Of a stretch of 43,824 nucleotides of DNA, positions 28,378-35,546 are shown piece by piece (position 1 is the first letter of the stretch; each line of letters opens with the position of its first letter). The position numbers were made by a program, and so were the translations under genes. The notes under the pieces were generated by a model. The model saw only the letters and a program-made list of their open reading frames with translations, made no database searches and was not told the origin of the DNA. The stretch covers positions 1 through 43,824 of the forward strand of contig PKUA01000078.1 of the NCBI GenBank assembly GCA_002868905.1, written 5' to 3'. This DNA is from Desulfuromonas sp. (GTDB lineage: Bacteria; Desulfobacterota; Desulfuromonadia; Desulfuromonadales; Geothermobacteraceae).

Positions 28378-28501
28378 GGGGACGAGAACTTTTTCGTCAG
28401 GTCAAGGAAGGCGAGCCAAAGAAGCGCAGGCGTAGCAGCGCTACGTCGAGCACAGCTTTGGTGAAGCCTGACGCCGAGATGGCGAAAAAAACCGTTCCCC
28501 C
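28378..28501. repeat. About 124-bp imperfect palindromic element before dapL
   Basis: Nested inverted repeats span the whole gap between the dapB terminator and the dapL ribosome-binding site. TTTTTCG (28390-28396) faces CGAAAAA (28483-28489). CGTCAGG (28395-28401) faces CCTGACG (28467-28473). CCAAAG (28416-28421) faces CTTTGG (28456-28461). CGTAGC (28431-28436) faces GCTACG (28440-28445) with an AGC loop. The GGGGAC and GTTCCCC ends also roughly pair. It could be a dispersed palindromic element of the REP/MITE kind or a structured leader of dapL. No second copy is evident in the window. Confidence 0.6.
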
Positions 28502-28514
28502 CACGGAGGAATGA

Positions 28515-29750
28515 ATGGCTCGCATCAATGATAGTTACTTAAAACTGAAGGCCGGTTACCTTTTCCCCGAGATCGGCCGCCGCGTCGGCGAATTCACCAA
28601 AGCCAACCCCGACGCCCAGGTGATCCGCCTCGGCATCGGCGATGTCACCCAACCGCTCGCCCCGGCCGTCCTCAAAGCGTTTCACGACGCCATCGACGAC
28701 CTCGCCAGCACCGACCGCTTCGCCGGATACGGCCCGGAGCAGGGATATGGCTGGCTCTCCGAACTGATCATCGAGAAAAGCTACAAGCCGCTCGGCGTCG
28801 AGCTCAAAACCAGCGAGATGTTTATCTCCGACGGCTCCAAGTGCGACTGCGCCAACATCCTCGACATCTTCGCCATGGACAACGTCGTCGCCATCGGCGA
28901 CCCGGTTTACCCGGTCTACAACGACACCAACGTCATGGTCGGCCGTACCGGAGAAGCCGATGACAAGGGGCACTACCAGGGGATCGTCTACATGCCGTTC
29001 ACCGAGGCGAACAACTTCGTCCCGGAGCTGCCGCAGGAGAAGGTCGACCTGATCTACCTCTGTTTCCCGAACAACCCGACCGGCACCGTGGCGACCAAAG
29101 ACGAGCTGAAGAAGTGGGTTGATTACGCCATCGCCAACGACGCGATCATCCTGTTCGACGCCGCCTACGAGGCGTTCATCACCACCCCCGGCATCCCGCA
29201 CTCCATTTACGAAATCGAAGGGGCGAAGCAGTGCGCCATCGAGTTCCGCTCCTTCTCCAAGACCGCCGGCTTCACCGGCGTGCGCTGCGGCCTGGTCGTG
29301 GTGCCGGAAGAGCTGATGGGGACCACCGCCGACGGCGAGACATACTCCCTCAACAAGCTCTGGAACCGCCGCACCTCCACCAAGTTCAACGGCGCCTCTT
29401 ACCCGGTGCAGCGGGCCGCCGCCGCGGTCTACTCCGACGAAGGGTGGGCCCAGGTCAAGGCGACCATCGACTACTACATGGATAACGCCCGCATCATCCG
29501 CGAAGGTCTGCAGTCGGCCGGTATCTCCTGCTACGGCGGGGTCGACTCCCCCTATATCTGGCTGAAAACTCCGGAAGGGCTTTCGAGCTGGGATTTCTTC
29601 GACAAGCTGCTGCAGGAGTGCCATGTGGTCGGCACCCCCGGCTCCGGCTTCGGCCCGGCGGGCGAAGGGTTCTTCCGTCTCTCGGCCTTCGGCGACAAGG
29701 AGAACGTCACCGAGGCGGTAAAACGGATCAAGGAGAAGTGGGGCAAGTAA
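28515..29750 (+). CDS. dapL: LL-diaminopimelate aminotransferase
   Basis: DapL converts tetrahydrodipicolinate directly to LL-diaminopimelate with glutamate, bypassing the acylated DapD/C/E route. The 411-residue class I/II aminotransferase begins [20 protein letters not shown], typical of DapL. It shows [11 protein letters not shown] and the PLP lysine Lys249 in [18 protein letters not shown] precedes the ATG at 28515. An overlapping ATG at 28511 is out of frame. With dapA and dapB it completes the aminotransferase variant of lysine synthesis up to LL-DAP. Confidence 0.97.
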   Translation: MARINDSYLKLKAGYLFPEIGRRVGEFTKANPDAQVIRLGIGDVTQPLAPAVLKAFHDAIDDLASTDRFAGYGPEQGYGWLSELIIEKSYKPLGVELKTSEMFISDGSKCDCANILDIFAMDNVVAIGDPVYPVYNDTNVMVGRTGEADDKGHYQGIVYMPFTEANNFVPELPQEKVDLIYLCFPNNPTGTVATKDELKKWVDYAIANDAIILFDAAYEAFITTPGIPHSIYEIEGAKQCAIEFRSFSKTAGFTGVRCGLVVVPEELMGTTADGETYSLNKLWNRRTSTKFNGASYPVQRAAAAVYSDEGWAQVKATIDYYMDNARIIREGLQSAGISCYGGVDSPYIWLKTPEGLSSWDFFDKLLQECHVVGTPGSGFGPAGEGFFRLSAFGDKENVTEAVKRIKEKWGK

Positions 29751-29758
29751 GATGACAC

Positions 29759-29785
29759 AAAGGGCGGCCGACTGGCCGCCCTTTT
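29759..29785 (+). terminator. Intrinsic terminator after dapL
   Basis: AAAGGGCGGCC (29759-29769) pairs with GGCCGCCCTTT (29774-29784) over a GACT loop and runs into TTTT. It lies eight bases after the dapL stop. Confidence 0.85.
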
Positions 29786-29864
29786 CTCCAGGGACTTGCT
29801 CCCAACAGGTGCCTGTCCCTTTCAGGGGTACATCCACCTAGTGACTCCAACGACAGGATACCGC

Positions 29865-30326
29865 ATGCAAATCTGGGTCGACGCCGACGCCTGTCCGCGC
29901 GTCATCAAAGACATTCTCTACCGCGCCGCCGAGAAGCGTCGCATTCTCCTGATCCTGGTCGCCAACCAGCCGCTGCGCACGCCCCCCTCTCCCTTCATCC
30001 GGACTATCCAGGTCGCCGCCGGGTTCGACGTGGCCGACGACCGCATCGCTGCCGATCTGCACCCCGGCGATCTGGTGATCACCGCCGACGTACCGTTGGC
30101 GGCAGCCGTGATCGAACGGCAGGGGCACGCTCTCGACCCGCGCGGCCACCTCTACACCGCTGACTCCATCGGCGAACGGCTGATGATGCGCAACGTCCTC
30201 GACGAGCTGCGCGGCGTCGGGGTCGAGACCGGCGGGCCACCCCCGATAAGCCAGTCCGACCGCCAGCGGTTCGCCAACAGCCTCGACGCCTTTCTCGCCC
30301 GGCAGCGGAACTCGTCTCAGGGTTGA
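29865..30326 (+). CDS. YaiI/YqxD family protein (DUF188)
   Basis: The 153-residue protein belongs to the YaiI/YqxD family, a PIN-like fold of unknown function. It starts [18 protein letters not shown] with the conserved Asp pair, has the [11 protein letters not shown] segment, and ends with an [13 protein letters not shown] helix. The ATG at 29865 matches the family start, with AGGATA upstream; the open frame to 29796 lies in intergenic sequence just after the dapL terminator. The neighbour downstream is a small zinc ribbon gene. Confidence 0.88.
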   Translation: MQIWVDADACPRVIKDILYRAAEKRRILLILVANQPLRTPPSPFIRTIQVAAGFDVADDRIAADLHPGDLVITADVPLAAAVIERQGHALDPRGHLYTADSIGERLMMRNVLDELRGVGVETGGPPPISQSDRQRFANSLDAFLARQRNSSQG

Positions 30327-30432
30327 CCCTCCGGCAAGAGACGACAACAATGGCACCATGACGGACCCGGACCGATGGGGCCGCCCGCCCTCCCACACGA
30401 CAAGTCACTGTCCATCCTCCATACAGCATCCA

Positions 30433-30441
30433 TGGTAAAAT
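30433..30441 (+). promoter_or_regulatory. Extended -10 promoter element for a small zinc-ribbon gene
   Basis: TGGTAAAAT fits the TGn extended -10 pattern with TAAAAT. No good -35 is visible. The transcript would begin about ten bases before the GGGAGG ribosome-binding site of the gene at 30469. Confidence 0.4.
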
Positions 30442-30468
30442 GAGACAAGAAAGTGAAGGGAGGACGCC

Positions 30469-30618
30469 ATGGAAGAAGCACGCTGTACCAAATGTTGCCG
30501 GCTTTATGAAAAAGAGGAATTGCTGCAGCGCGAAGACAACGGCGAACTGGTCTGCCCGGACTGTTCGGGCCTGCTGGACGCTGAAGACCTCAGTTGCGAA
30601 TATGATGAGACCGGCTGA
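30469..30618 (+). CDS. Small zinc-ribbon protein, 49 residues
   Basis: A short frame starts at ATG 30469, six bases after a strong GGGAGG ribosome-binding site, and ends at TGA 30618. The protein MEEARCTKCCRLYEK... has CTKCC at 6-10 and CPDC at 29-32, a two-knuckle zinc ribbon, with an acidic C-terminal tail. The role is unknown; proteins like this often bind zinc and a partner. A terminator lies 35 bases downstream, so it is a free-standing unit. Confidence 0.75.
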   Translation: MEEARCTKCCRLYEKEELLQREDNGELVCPDCSGLLDAEDLSCEYDETG

Positions 30619-30652
30619 TAATCAACCAGGGAAACGCTCGACCTGAATCGAA

Positions 30653-30693
30653 GGGGACAGGCCGCTTTGTGCAAACCAGCCTGTCCCCGTTTT
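30653..30693 (+). terminator. Intrinsic terminator
   Basis: GGGGACAGGC (30653-30662) pairs with GCCTGTCCCC (30679-30688) over a 16-base loop, followed by GTTTTCTC. It separates the small zinc ribbon gene from the metallo-hydrolase gene. Confidence 0.7.
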
Positions 30694-30705
30694 CTCTTCC
30701 CTGCC

Positions 30706-30714
30706 TGCTATACT
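30706..30714 (+). promoter_or_regulatory. Extended -10 promoter element for the metallo-hydrolase
   Basis: TGCTATACT matches the extended -10 consensus (TGnTATAAT with one change). No clear -35 is present. It lies 44 bases before the ATG at 30758. Confidence 0.4.
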
Positions 30715-30757
30715 TGCATCGCACCCATCTTTCAATCCACATCCAAGGAGAGGCTCC

Positions 30758-31441
30758 ATGAACAGACTGATCTGGTACGGTCACGCCACTCTCGGTCTCG
30801 AAACCGGCGGTCACTCGCTGGTCATCGACCCATTCTTCAGCGGGAACCCTGCCGCCTCGACCACCGCGGACGCGGTCAATCCCGACTTCATCCTGATCAG
30901 CCACGGCCACGGCGACCACGTCGGCGATGCCATCGACATCGCGAAGCGGACCGGGGCCAAAGTGATCGCCAACCACGAGATCGTCACCTGGCTCGACACC
31001 CAGGGAGTGAGCAACGTCCACGGCCAGCACCTCGGCGGCGGCTACAACCACCCGTTCGGCTACCTCAAATTGACCCTCGCCCTGCACGGCTCGATGCTGC
31101 CGGACGGCTCCTACGGCGGCAACCCCTGCGGGTTTCTGCTGACCACCCTCGACGGCAAGAAGATCTACATGGCGCAGGATACCGGGCTGTTCGGCGACAT
31201 GAAACTGATCGGCGAGGAGGGGCTCGACGTGGTGGTCATTCCGATCGGCGACAACTACACCATGGGACCGGACGACGCCCTGCGCGCGGTCAAGATGCTG
31301 CAACCGAAGACCGTCATCCCGATCCACTACAACACCTTCGACCTGCTCAACCAGGACGCTGCAACCTGGAGCAAAAGGGTCGGTGCCGAGGCCGACACCA
31401 ACGTGGTGGTGCTGCAACCGGGGGAGAGTTTCGAGTTCTGA
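30758..31441 (+). CDS. Metallo-beta-lactamase fold hydrolase, UPF0173 family
   Basis: The 227-residue protein is a compact metallo-beta-lactamase fold hydrolase of the UPF0173 (UlaG-like) group. The metal-binding motif is ISHGHGDHVGDA (about 47-58). NRLIWYGHATLGLE at the N-terminus, the Asp in YMAQDTGLFGDM and the His in VIPIHYNTF supply other ligands. AAGGAG lies eight bases before the ATG. The substrate is unknown. No signal peptide is seen. It has its own promoter-like element and sits between small single genes. Confidence 0.9.
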   Translation: MNRLIWYGHATLGLETGGHSLVIDPFFSGNPAASTTADAVNPDFILISHGHGDHVGDAIDIAKRTGAKVIANHEIVTWLDTQGVSNVHGQHLGGGYNHPFGYLKLTLALHGSMLPDGSYGGNPCGFLLTTLDGKKIYMAQDTGLFGDMKLIGEEGLDVVVIPIGDNYTMGPDDALRAVKMLQPKTVIPIHYNTFDLLNQDAATWSKRVGAEADTNVVVLQPGESFEF

Positions 31442-31532
31442 GTTCCAGACAAATATGCTACGTTCAGGACCCGAAACAACAAACCACACAACCAGACCGC
31501 AGCCGATTTACATTTTAGACCGAGAGATCGCC

Positions 31533-31799
31533 ATGACCCAGACCAACCAGCACCTGACGACCGGGCAGGACCTCCTCAAGGAGGTCGCCCTGCGCTACGC
31601 CACCCAGCACGGTTTGCGCCCCGACAGCATCATTTGGGAGCAGCAATACGACGAGTGGTGGCTGAAAGTGACCACCCCCGACCATTCGGTCAAGGTGGTC
31701 TTTTCTCATTATGAGATCGAGGATTTCGCCGTACAGGGGGAAGGTTCGAAAGGGTCGAAGGTCAAGATCCGCAACGCCTTCGCCAGCCTGGCGATGTGA
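31533..31799 (+). CDS. Hypothetical protein, 88 residues
   Basis: I do not recognise this family. The predicted protein begins MTQTNQHLTTGQDLLKEVAL and has an aromatic centre, IIWEQQYDEWWLKV, then SVKVVFSHYEIEDFAV, suggesting a small alpha-beta domain. It has no cysteines, signal peptide or membrane helix. The ATG at 31533 has GAGAGA upstream; the open frame to 31383 overlaps the metallo-hydrolase and is not credible. Confidence 0.65.
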   Translation: MTQTNQHLTTGQDLLKEVALRYATQHGLRPDSIIWEQQYDEWWLKVTTPDHSVKVVFSHYEIEDFAVQGEGSKGSKVKIRNAFASLAM

Positions 31800-31934
31800 T
31801 ATCTCAGTAGACACGAAGATCGACCACGGATCCACTGCTTTGGGCAGCCCTCGATGACACATTAAGGCACTCGCCGCAGGGGGATTCCGGCGAAAACTTT
31901 ATTGACACAAAAACCACGCGAAAGAGGAACAAGC

Positions 31935-32276
31935 ATGAGCGACCTGCCAAACTGCCCCGAATGCGGCTCCGAGTACACCTACGAAGACGCCACCATGTAT
32001 GTCTGCCCGGAATGCTCCCACGAGTGGGCCATAGAAGCGGTGAACGACGAAAGCAGCGATGAACGGGTTATCCGCGACGCCAACGGCAATCAACTCGCCG
32101 ACGGGGACAGTGTCACTGTGATCAAAGATCTCAAGGTCAAAGGTTCGTCGTCGGTCGTCAAGGTCGGGACCAAGGTCCGGAACATCCGCCTGGTCGATGG
32201 CGACCACGACATCGACTGCAGGATCGACGGCATTGGGGCGATGAAGCTGAAGTCGGAGTTCGTCAAGAAAGCCTGA
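31935..32276 (+). CDS. yjdM: YjdM/PhnA family zinc-ribbon protein
   Basis: The 113-residue protein matches the YjdM (formerly PhnA) family along its length. An N-terminal zinc ribbon uses CPECG (about 7-11) and CPECSHEW (about 25-32), followed by the beta domain [15 protein letters not shown] and the C-terminal [13 protein letters not shown]. Despite its old name, a role in phosphonate breakdown is not established and no phn genes are nearby. The start at 31935 follows AGAGGA by six bases. The next gene begins 13 bases after its stop. Confidence 0.92.
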   Translation: MSDLPNCPECGSEYTYEDATMYVCPECSHEWAIEAVNDESSDERVIRDANGNQLADGDSVTVIKDLKVKGSSSVVKVGTKVRNIRLVDGDHDIDCRIDGIGAMKLKSEFVKKA

Positions 32277-32289
32277 CCCGAAGACAGAC

Positions 32290-33258
32290 ATGACACCGAA
32301 ATTCGTACCTACCGCCATCCTTCTGCTTCTGTTCTGCTGTCTGCCAGTTCTTGGCCAGGCAGAGGAACTGAGCCCCTTCACCAGCGACGGCTGCAGCCTG
32401 TTCCCGGACGGGACTGTCGAAGATCGCACCATGTGGTGCGACTGCTGCCTGACCCACGACGTCGCTTACTGGCAGGGAGGAACAGAAGAGGAACGGTTGG
32501 CGGCCGACGAAGGACTGCGCAATTGTGTGCTCAAAACAACCGGCAACGAAGCCCTGGCGACCGCCATGTTCCTCGGTGTCCGCGCCGGTGGCTCCCCCGC
32601 GTTCCCGACCTGGTATCGCTGGGGATACGGATGGCCGTACGGCCGCGGCTATCAGACACTCTCGGCTGCAGAGCAGAGAAATGTCCGGGAACAGCTCGGA
32701 CTCTACCTGCTGCAGCACCCGGACGGCTACTGCGCCGGCCGGGATCAGACAGTAGAATCAGGCGGCGAGCGCCCGACCACGTGGGCCACCCCTGTTCCGT
32801 CCGAACACCTCGACAACTTTTACCGGCTCGACGCCAAAGTCTACCGCGGTGCCCAACCGGACGAGGCAGGATTCGAAGAACTGCAGGACCGTGGCATCCG
32901 CAACATCCTGAGTTTTCGCGAGTATCACGCCGACCACCCGGAGAATCCTGCGGACTTCAAGCTTGACCGGGTCAAGATGGCGGCCGGTTCCATCACCACC
33001 GAGCAGGTTGTCGAATCACTCCGCATTATCAAACGAAGCGAAGGACCGGTCCTGCTCCATTGCTGGCACGGGTCGGACCGCACCGGCATGGTCAGCGCCA
33101 TGTACCGGATTGTCTTCCAGGGGTGGAGCAAAGAGGAGGCGATCGACGAGCTGGTTAACGGCGGCTATGGTCACCATGCCTGGCTTTACCGGAACATCCC
33201 CGAGTTTATCCGGGAGGCCGAGATTGAAGCGATCCGAACGAAGGTCCTGGCTCCCTAA
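32290..33258 (+). CDS. Secreted phospholipase A2-like and protein tyrosine phosphatase fusion
   Basis: The 322-residue protein has a signal peptide (hydrophobic 9-21, likely cleaved after GQA). The first part (about 25-150) carries DGCSLFPDGT and then CDCCLTHDVAYWQGG (50-64). Its CCxxHD arrangement, with Cys53, His56 and Asp57, resembles the catalytic helix of phospholipase A2. The second part (about 170-315) is a dual-specificity/tyrosine phosphatase: VYRGAQPDEAGFEEL, a loop Asp near FREYHADHPE, and the P-loop HCWHGSDRTG with Cys258 and Arg264. Both active sites look intact. A periplasmic or outer-membrane location is inferred. The phosphatase assignment is firm; the lipase-like one is by motif only. 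It may share a transcript with yjdM. Confidence 0.82.
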   Translation: MTPKFVPTAILLLLFCCLPVLGQAEELSPFTSDGCSLFPDGTVEDRTMWCDCCLTHDVAYWQGGTEEERLAADEGLRNCVLKTTGNEALATAMFLGVRAGGSPAFPTWYRWGYGWPYGRGYQTLSAAEQRNVREQLGLYLLQHPDGYCAGRDQTVESGGERPTTWATPVPSEHLDNFYRLDAKVYRGAQPDEAGFEELQDRGIRNILSFREYHADHPENPADFKLDRVKMAAGSITTEQVVESLRIIKRSEGPVLLHCWHGSDRTGMVSAMYRIVFQGWSKEEAIDELVNGGYGHHAWLYRNIPEFIREAEIEAIRTKVLAP

Positions 33259-33303
33259 TCGCCCATTCCTTGTTCTCCTAACCACCTCTGCTAAGCTTAA
33301 GGC

Positions 33304-33918
33304 ATGGAGACACTGGAAATCTTCTTCGATTATGTCTGACCATGGTGCTACTTCGGTGCGGTGCGCATCGAGCAATTACGCCGGGAATTCGACCTGACCC
33401 TGCAGCACACTGTCTTCCCGCTCCACCCCGAAACGCCCGCGGAAGGGATGGAGTTGGACGATCTGTTTGCCGGTCGCGGCTTCGACCTGGACGCCATGTT
33501 CCATCGCCTGCGCCAAGTCGCCGACGAGGTCGCACTCCCCCTCGGCAACAGAACCCGCACCTTCAACAGCCGCCGCGCCCAGGAACTCGGCAAGTGGGCC
33601 GAGCAGCAGGGACACGGAGACGCTTTCCGCAACGCAGTTTACCATGCCTATTTCGCCGAGGGACGCAACATCTCTGCAATTAATGAGCTGACCGGGATCG
33701 CCGCCGAAGTCGAACTGCCGCCTGTCGAGGCACGGGACGTCATCACGTCGGGTCGCTACACGGCAGAAGTCGATGCCGACTGGCAACGGGCTCGAAGCCT
33801 CGGCGTCACTGCCGTTCCGACCCTGCACTACCAGGGGAACTTGCTGGTCGGCTTTACCCCCTACTCGACCATGAAGAACCTCATAACTCGCAGTGGAAGT
33901 TGGGCCCGCGTCGATTGA
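33304..33918 (+). CDS. DsbA/FrnE-family oxidoreductase, probable selenoprotein (UPWC active site)
   Basis: The frame from ATG 33304 reads METLEIFFDYV, then TGA (33337-33339), then PWCYFGAVRIEQL and continues to a stop at 33918. DsbA/FrnE thioredoxin-fold proteins have DYVCPWCYFG at this point, so the TGA stands exactly where the nucleophilic cysteine should be. Read as selenocysteine the protein is 204 residues with U12-P-W-C15. The rest matches the family: an alpha-helical insertion, then SLGVTAVPTL with the cis-proline and NLLVGFTPYS. A SECIS-like hairpin follows the TGA. Selenocysteine DsbA-like proteins are known in related bacteria. A nonsense mutation is the alternative. The ribosome-binding site (AAGG) is very close to the ATG. 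Confidence 0.85.
33352..33372 (+). promoter_or_regulatory. SECIS-like hairpin downstream of in-frame TGA
   Basis: Bases 33352-33360 pair with 33364-33372 in nine consecutive pairs (two of them G-U) around a GUG loop (33361-33363). The loop begins 21 bases after the TGA and has G in its first position. This matches the general form of bacterial selenocysteine insertion elements bound by SelB: a stem placed within the coding sequence shortly after UGA with a guanine in a small apical loop. Confidence 0.7.
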
Positions 33919-33933
33919 CCGGCGACAAACCTC

Positions 33934-33961
33934 TTGCATTCCATCATGAAGCATCTATAAT
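33934..33961 (+). promoter_or_regulatory. Sigma-70 promoter of the bacteriohemerythrin gene
   Basis: TTGCAT (33934-33939) and a perfect TATAAT (33956-33961) are 16 bases apart. The start would be near 33968, about 33 bases before the ATG at 34001. Confidence 0.7.
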
Positions 33962-34000
33962 TGTGACCAATTTTGTTATTTTTGCGCGCACGGAGCAACC

Positions 34001-34408
34001 ATGTCCATCACCTGGAATGAGAAACTGAGCGTCGGTCACGACCTGATCGATGATCAGCACAAGGAACTTTTCAAACGTTACGACAGCCTGATCGATGCCT
34101 GCAAGTCGGGGAAAGGGAAAGCAGAAATCCGCCCGATGCTCGACTTTCTGCTGGAGTATGTCAACCGGCACTTTGCCGAGGAAGAGCGCTTCATGCTGAG
34201 GCTCTCCTACCCCGACCGGGAAGAACACCTGCGCCAGCACCGCGAATTCCTCAACAAGGTCACGGAGGCCTCTGCCGAGCTCGATGAAAAGGGAGCGACC
34301 GTCAGTGTCGTAACTTCGATCAGTCACACGACGTTTAATTGGCTGATACGGCACGTCCGTCAGACCGATGTCGAACTCGGTCGCTTCATCGTGGGCCAGG
34401 CCGCCTGA
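34001..34408 (+). CDS. Bacteriohemerythrin
   Basis: The 135-residue protein is a four-helix bundle that binds oxygen at a di-iron site. All ligands are present: His20 in DDQHKELF, His57 and Glu61 in NRHFAEEE, His76 and His80 in HLRQHREF, and His118 and Asp123 in WLIRHVRQTD. The start MSITWNEKLSVGHDLIDDQH is typical. It has its own strong promoter. Single-domain hemerythrins are frequent in Geobacter-like bacteria, where they are thought to store, deliver or sense oxygen. Confidence 0.95.
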   Translation: MSITWNEKLSVGHDLIDDQHKELFKRYDSLIDACKSGKGKAEIRPMLDFLLEYVNRHFAEEERFMLRLSYPDREEHLRQHREFLNKVTEASAELDEKGATVSVVTSISHTTFNWLIRHVRQTDVELGRFIVGQAA

Positions 34409-34435
34409 CAAAGCTGCTGAAACCTGGCTGGCCGG

Positions 34436-34606
34436 TCAGTGCAGCCTGGTGCGGATTTCCGTCAACACGTCCTGACGCTCCCGTAACATCTCACGGTATT
34501 CCCGCGTGTCGGTGTGAGAAATCTCGTCGTGGAGTGCCGACAGACTGGTGTCGAGCATGTCGGCCAGGGCAGTACGTTGCTTGTCGCTGAGTTCCAGGTT
34601 CATCAT
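34436..34606 (-). CDS. Small hypothetical helical protein, 56 residues
   Basis: On the minus strand an ATG at 34606 is preceded six bases upstream by AAGGGAGG (34613-34620 on the plus strand as CCTCCCTT). The predicted protein MMNLELSDKQRTALADML... is almost wholly helical and charged, with no cysteines. It resembles small uncharacterised cytoplasmic proteins. The frame is open upstream to 34747, but the ribosome-binding site argues for the short form. It lies between the hemerythrin gene and the divergent dienelactone hydrolase gene. Confidence 0.65.
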   Translation of the reverse strand: MMNLELSDKQRTALADMLDTSLSALHDEISHTDTREYREMLRERQDVLTEIRTRLH

Positions 34607-34776
34607 CACCGGCCTCCCTTCGCGTCGTTGATAAGCTGCTTTTTGCAGGTTTTCTTCTATGATACTCCGCCTCGAGAAGTATTGGGGCCTCCTGCTTTTG
34701 GCCCAATTGCCATTTCCGAAAGCGGTGATAACTTTGAAATGGCGCAAGGAATACTCTCGAAATGAGGTGAACCACC

Positions 34777-35529
34777 ATGAGAACAGCCTGCACGATCATC
34801 ATGCTGTTTTTCGCCGTCAGCGCATCGGCCGCCGGGATCAAAGTCGACTACCAGGTCGACGGAGAATCCTTCGAAGGATATTTTGTCTCTGCCGGCGCCA
34901 ACGCTCCACTGGTGCTGCTGGTTCATGACTGGGACGGTCTGACCGACTATGAAGTCAAGCGAGCCGGGATGCTCGCTGACATGGGGTATGCTGTATTCGC
35001 CGTCGACCTGTTCGGCAAAGGGGTACGCCCGACCGGCATTGAAGCCAAACGACAGCAGACCGGCGCCCTCTATGGTGACCGGGAACGGATGCGCAAGCTG
35101 CTAAACGGAGGGCTGACCGCAGCGAAAGTGGCTGGCGCCAACATCGACAACGCCGTTGCCGCCGGTTACTGCTTCGGTGGAGCGGCCGTCCTGGAAATGG
35201 CGCGATCCGGTGCTGACTTGCAGGGATTTGTCTCCTTCCATGGCAGCCTGAAAACTCCGAAGGACCAGGACTTCGCCAAAGCCAAGGGATCGATCCTGGT
35301 GATGCACGGTGCGGCGGACGAGGTCGTCAGTATGCTCGATTTCTCCACTCTGGCGTTTGACCTCGAAAGTGCCGAAGTCCCCTTTGAAATGATCACCTAC
35401 AGCGGAGCCCCCCACGCCTTCACCGTCTTCGGTAGCGAACGCTACCGCAAGGATGCCGATAAAAAATCGTGGCGCCGTTTTGTTGAATATCTCAAAGAGA
35501 CCCTGCACCAGGAGCCGGCCCCAAAATAG
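34777..35529 (+). CDS. Secreted dienelactone hydrolase family protein
   Basis: The 250-residue alpha/beta hydrolase has a signal peptide (MRTACTIIMLFFAVSASAAG, cleavage near 19). The dienelactone hydrolase triad is intact: Cys132 in GYCFGG, Asp181 in MHGAADEVV, and His213 in SGAPHAF. LLVHDWDGLTDYEVKRAGMLADMGY is the family N-terminal strand-turn. The substrate is not known; periplasmic members act on esters or lactones. A possible promoter TTGCCA (34707-34712) with TAACTT (34729-34734) lies upstream. It converges with the AEC transporter gene 17 bases downstream. Confidence 0.9.
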   Translation: MRTACTIIMLFFAVSASAAGIKVDYQVDGESFEGYFVSAGANAPLVLLVHDWDGLTDYEVKRAGMLADMGYAVFAVDLFGKGVRPTGIEAKRQQTGALYGDRERMRKLLNGGLTAAKVAGANIDNAVAAGYCFGGAAVLEMARSGADLQGFVSFHGSLKTPKDQDFAKAKGSILVMHGAADEVVSMLDFSTLAFDLESAEVPFEMITYSGAPHAFTVFGSERYRKDADKKSWRRFVEYLKETLHQEPAPK

Positions 35530-35546
35530 CCAGGCAGGGTCCCGTT

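Noticed and set aside
33337-33339. TGA as an inactivating stop making a pseudogene
   Set aside because: It sits precisely at the catalytic cysteine codon, the rest of the frame is intact and a SECIS-like stem follows. It stays possible until selenium genes are shown.
33915-33945. Sigma-54 promoter upstream of the hemerythrin gene
   Set aside because: TTGCA is present but the GG of the -24 element is 13 bases from the GC of the -12 element instead of ten.
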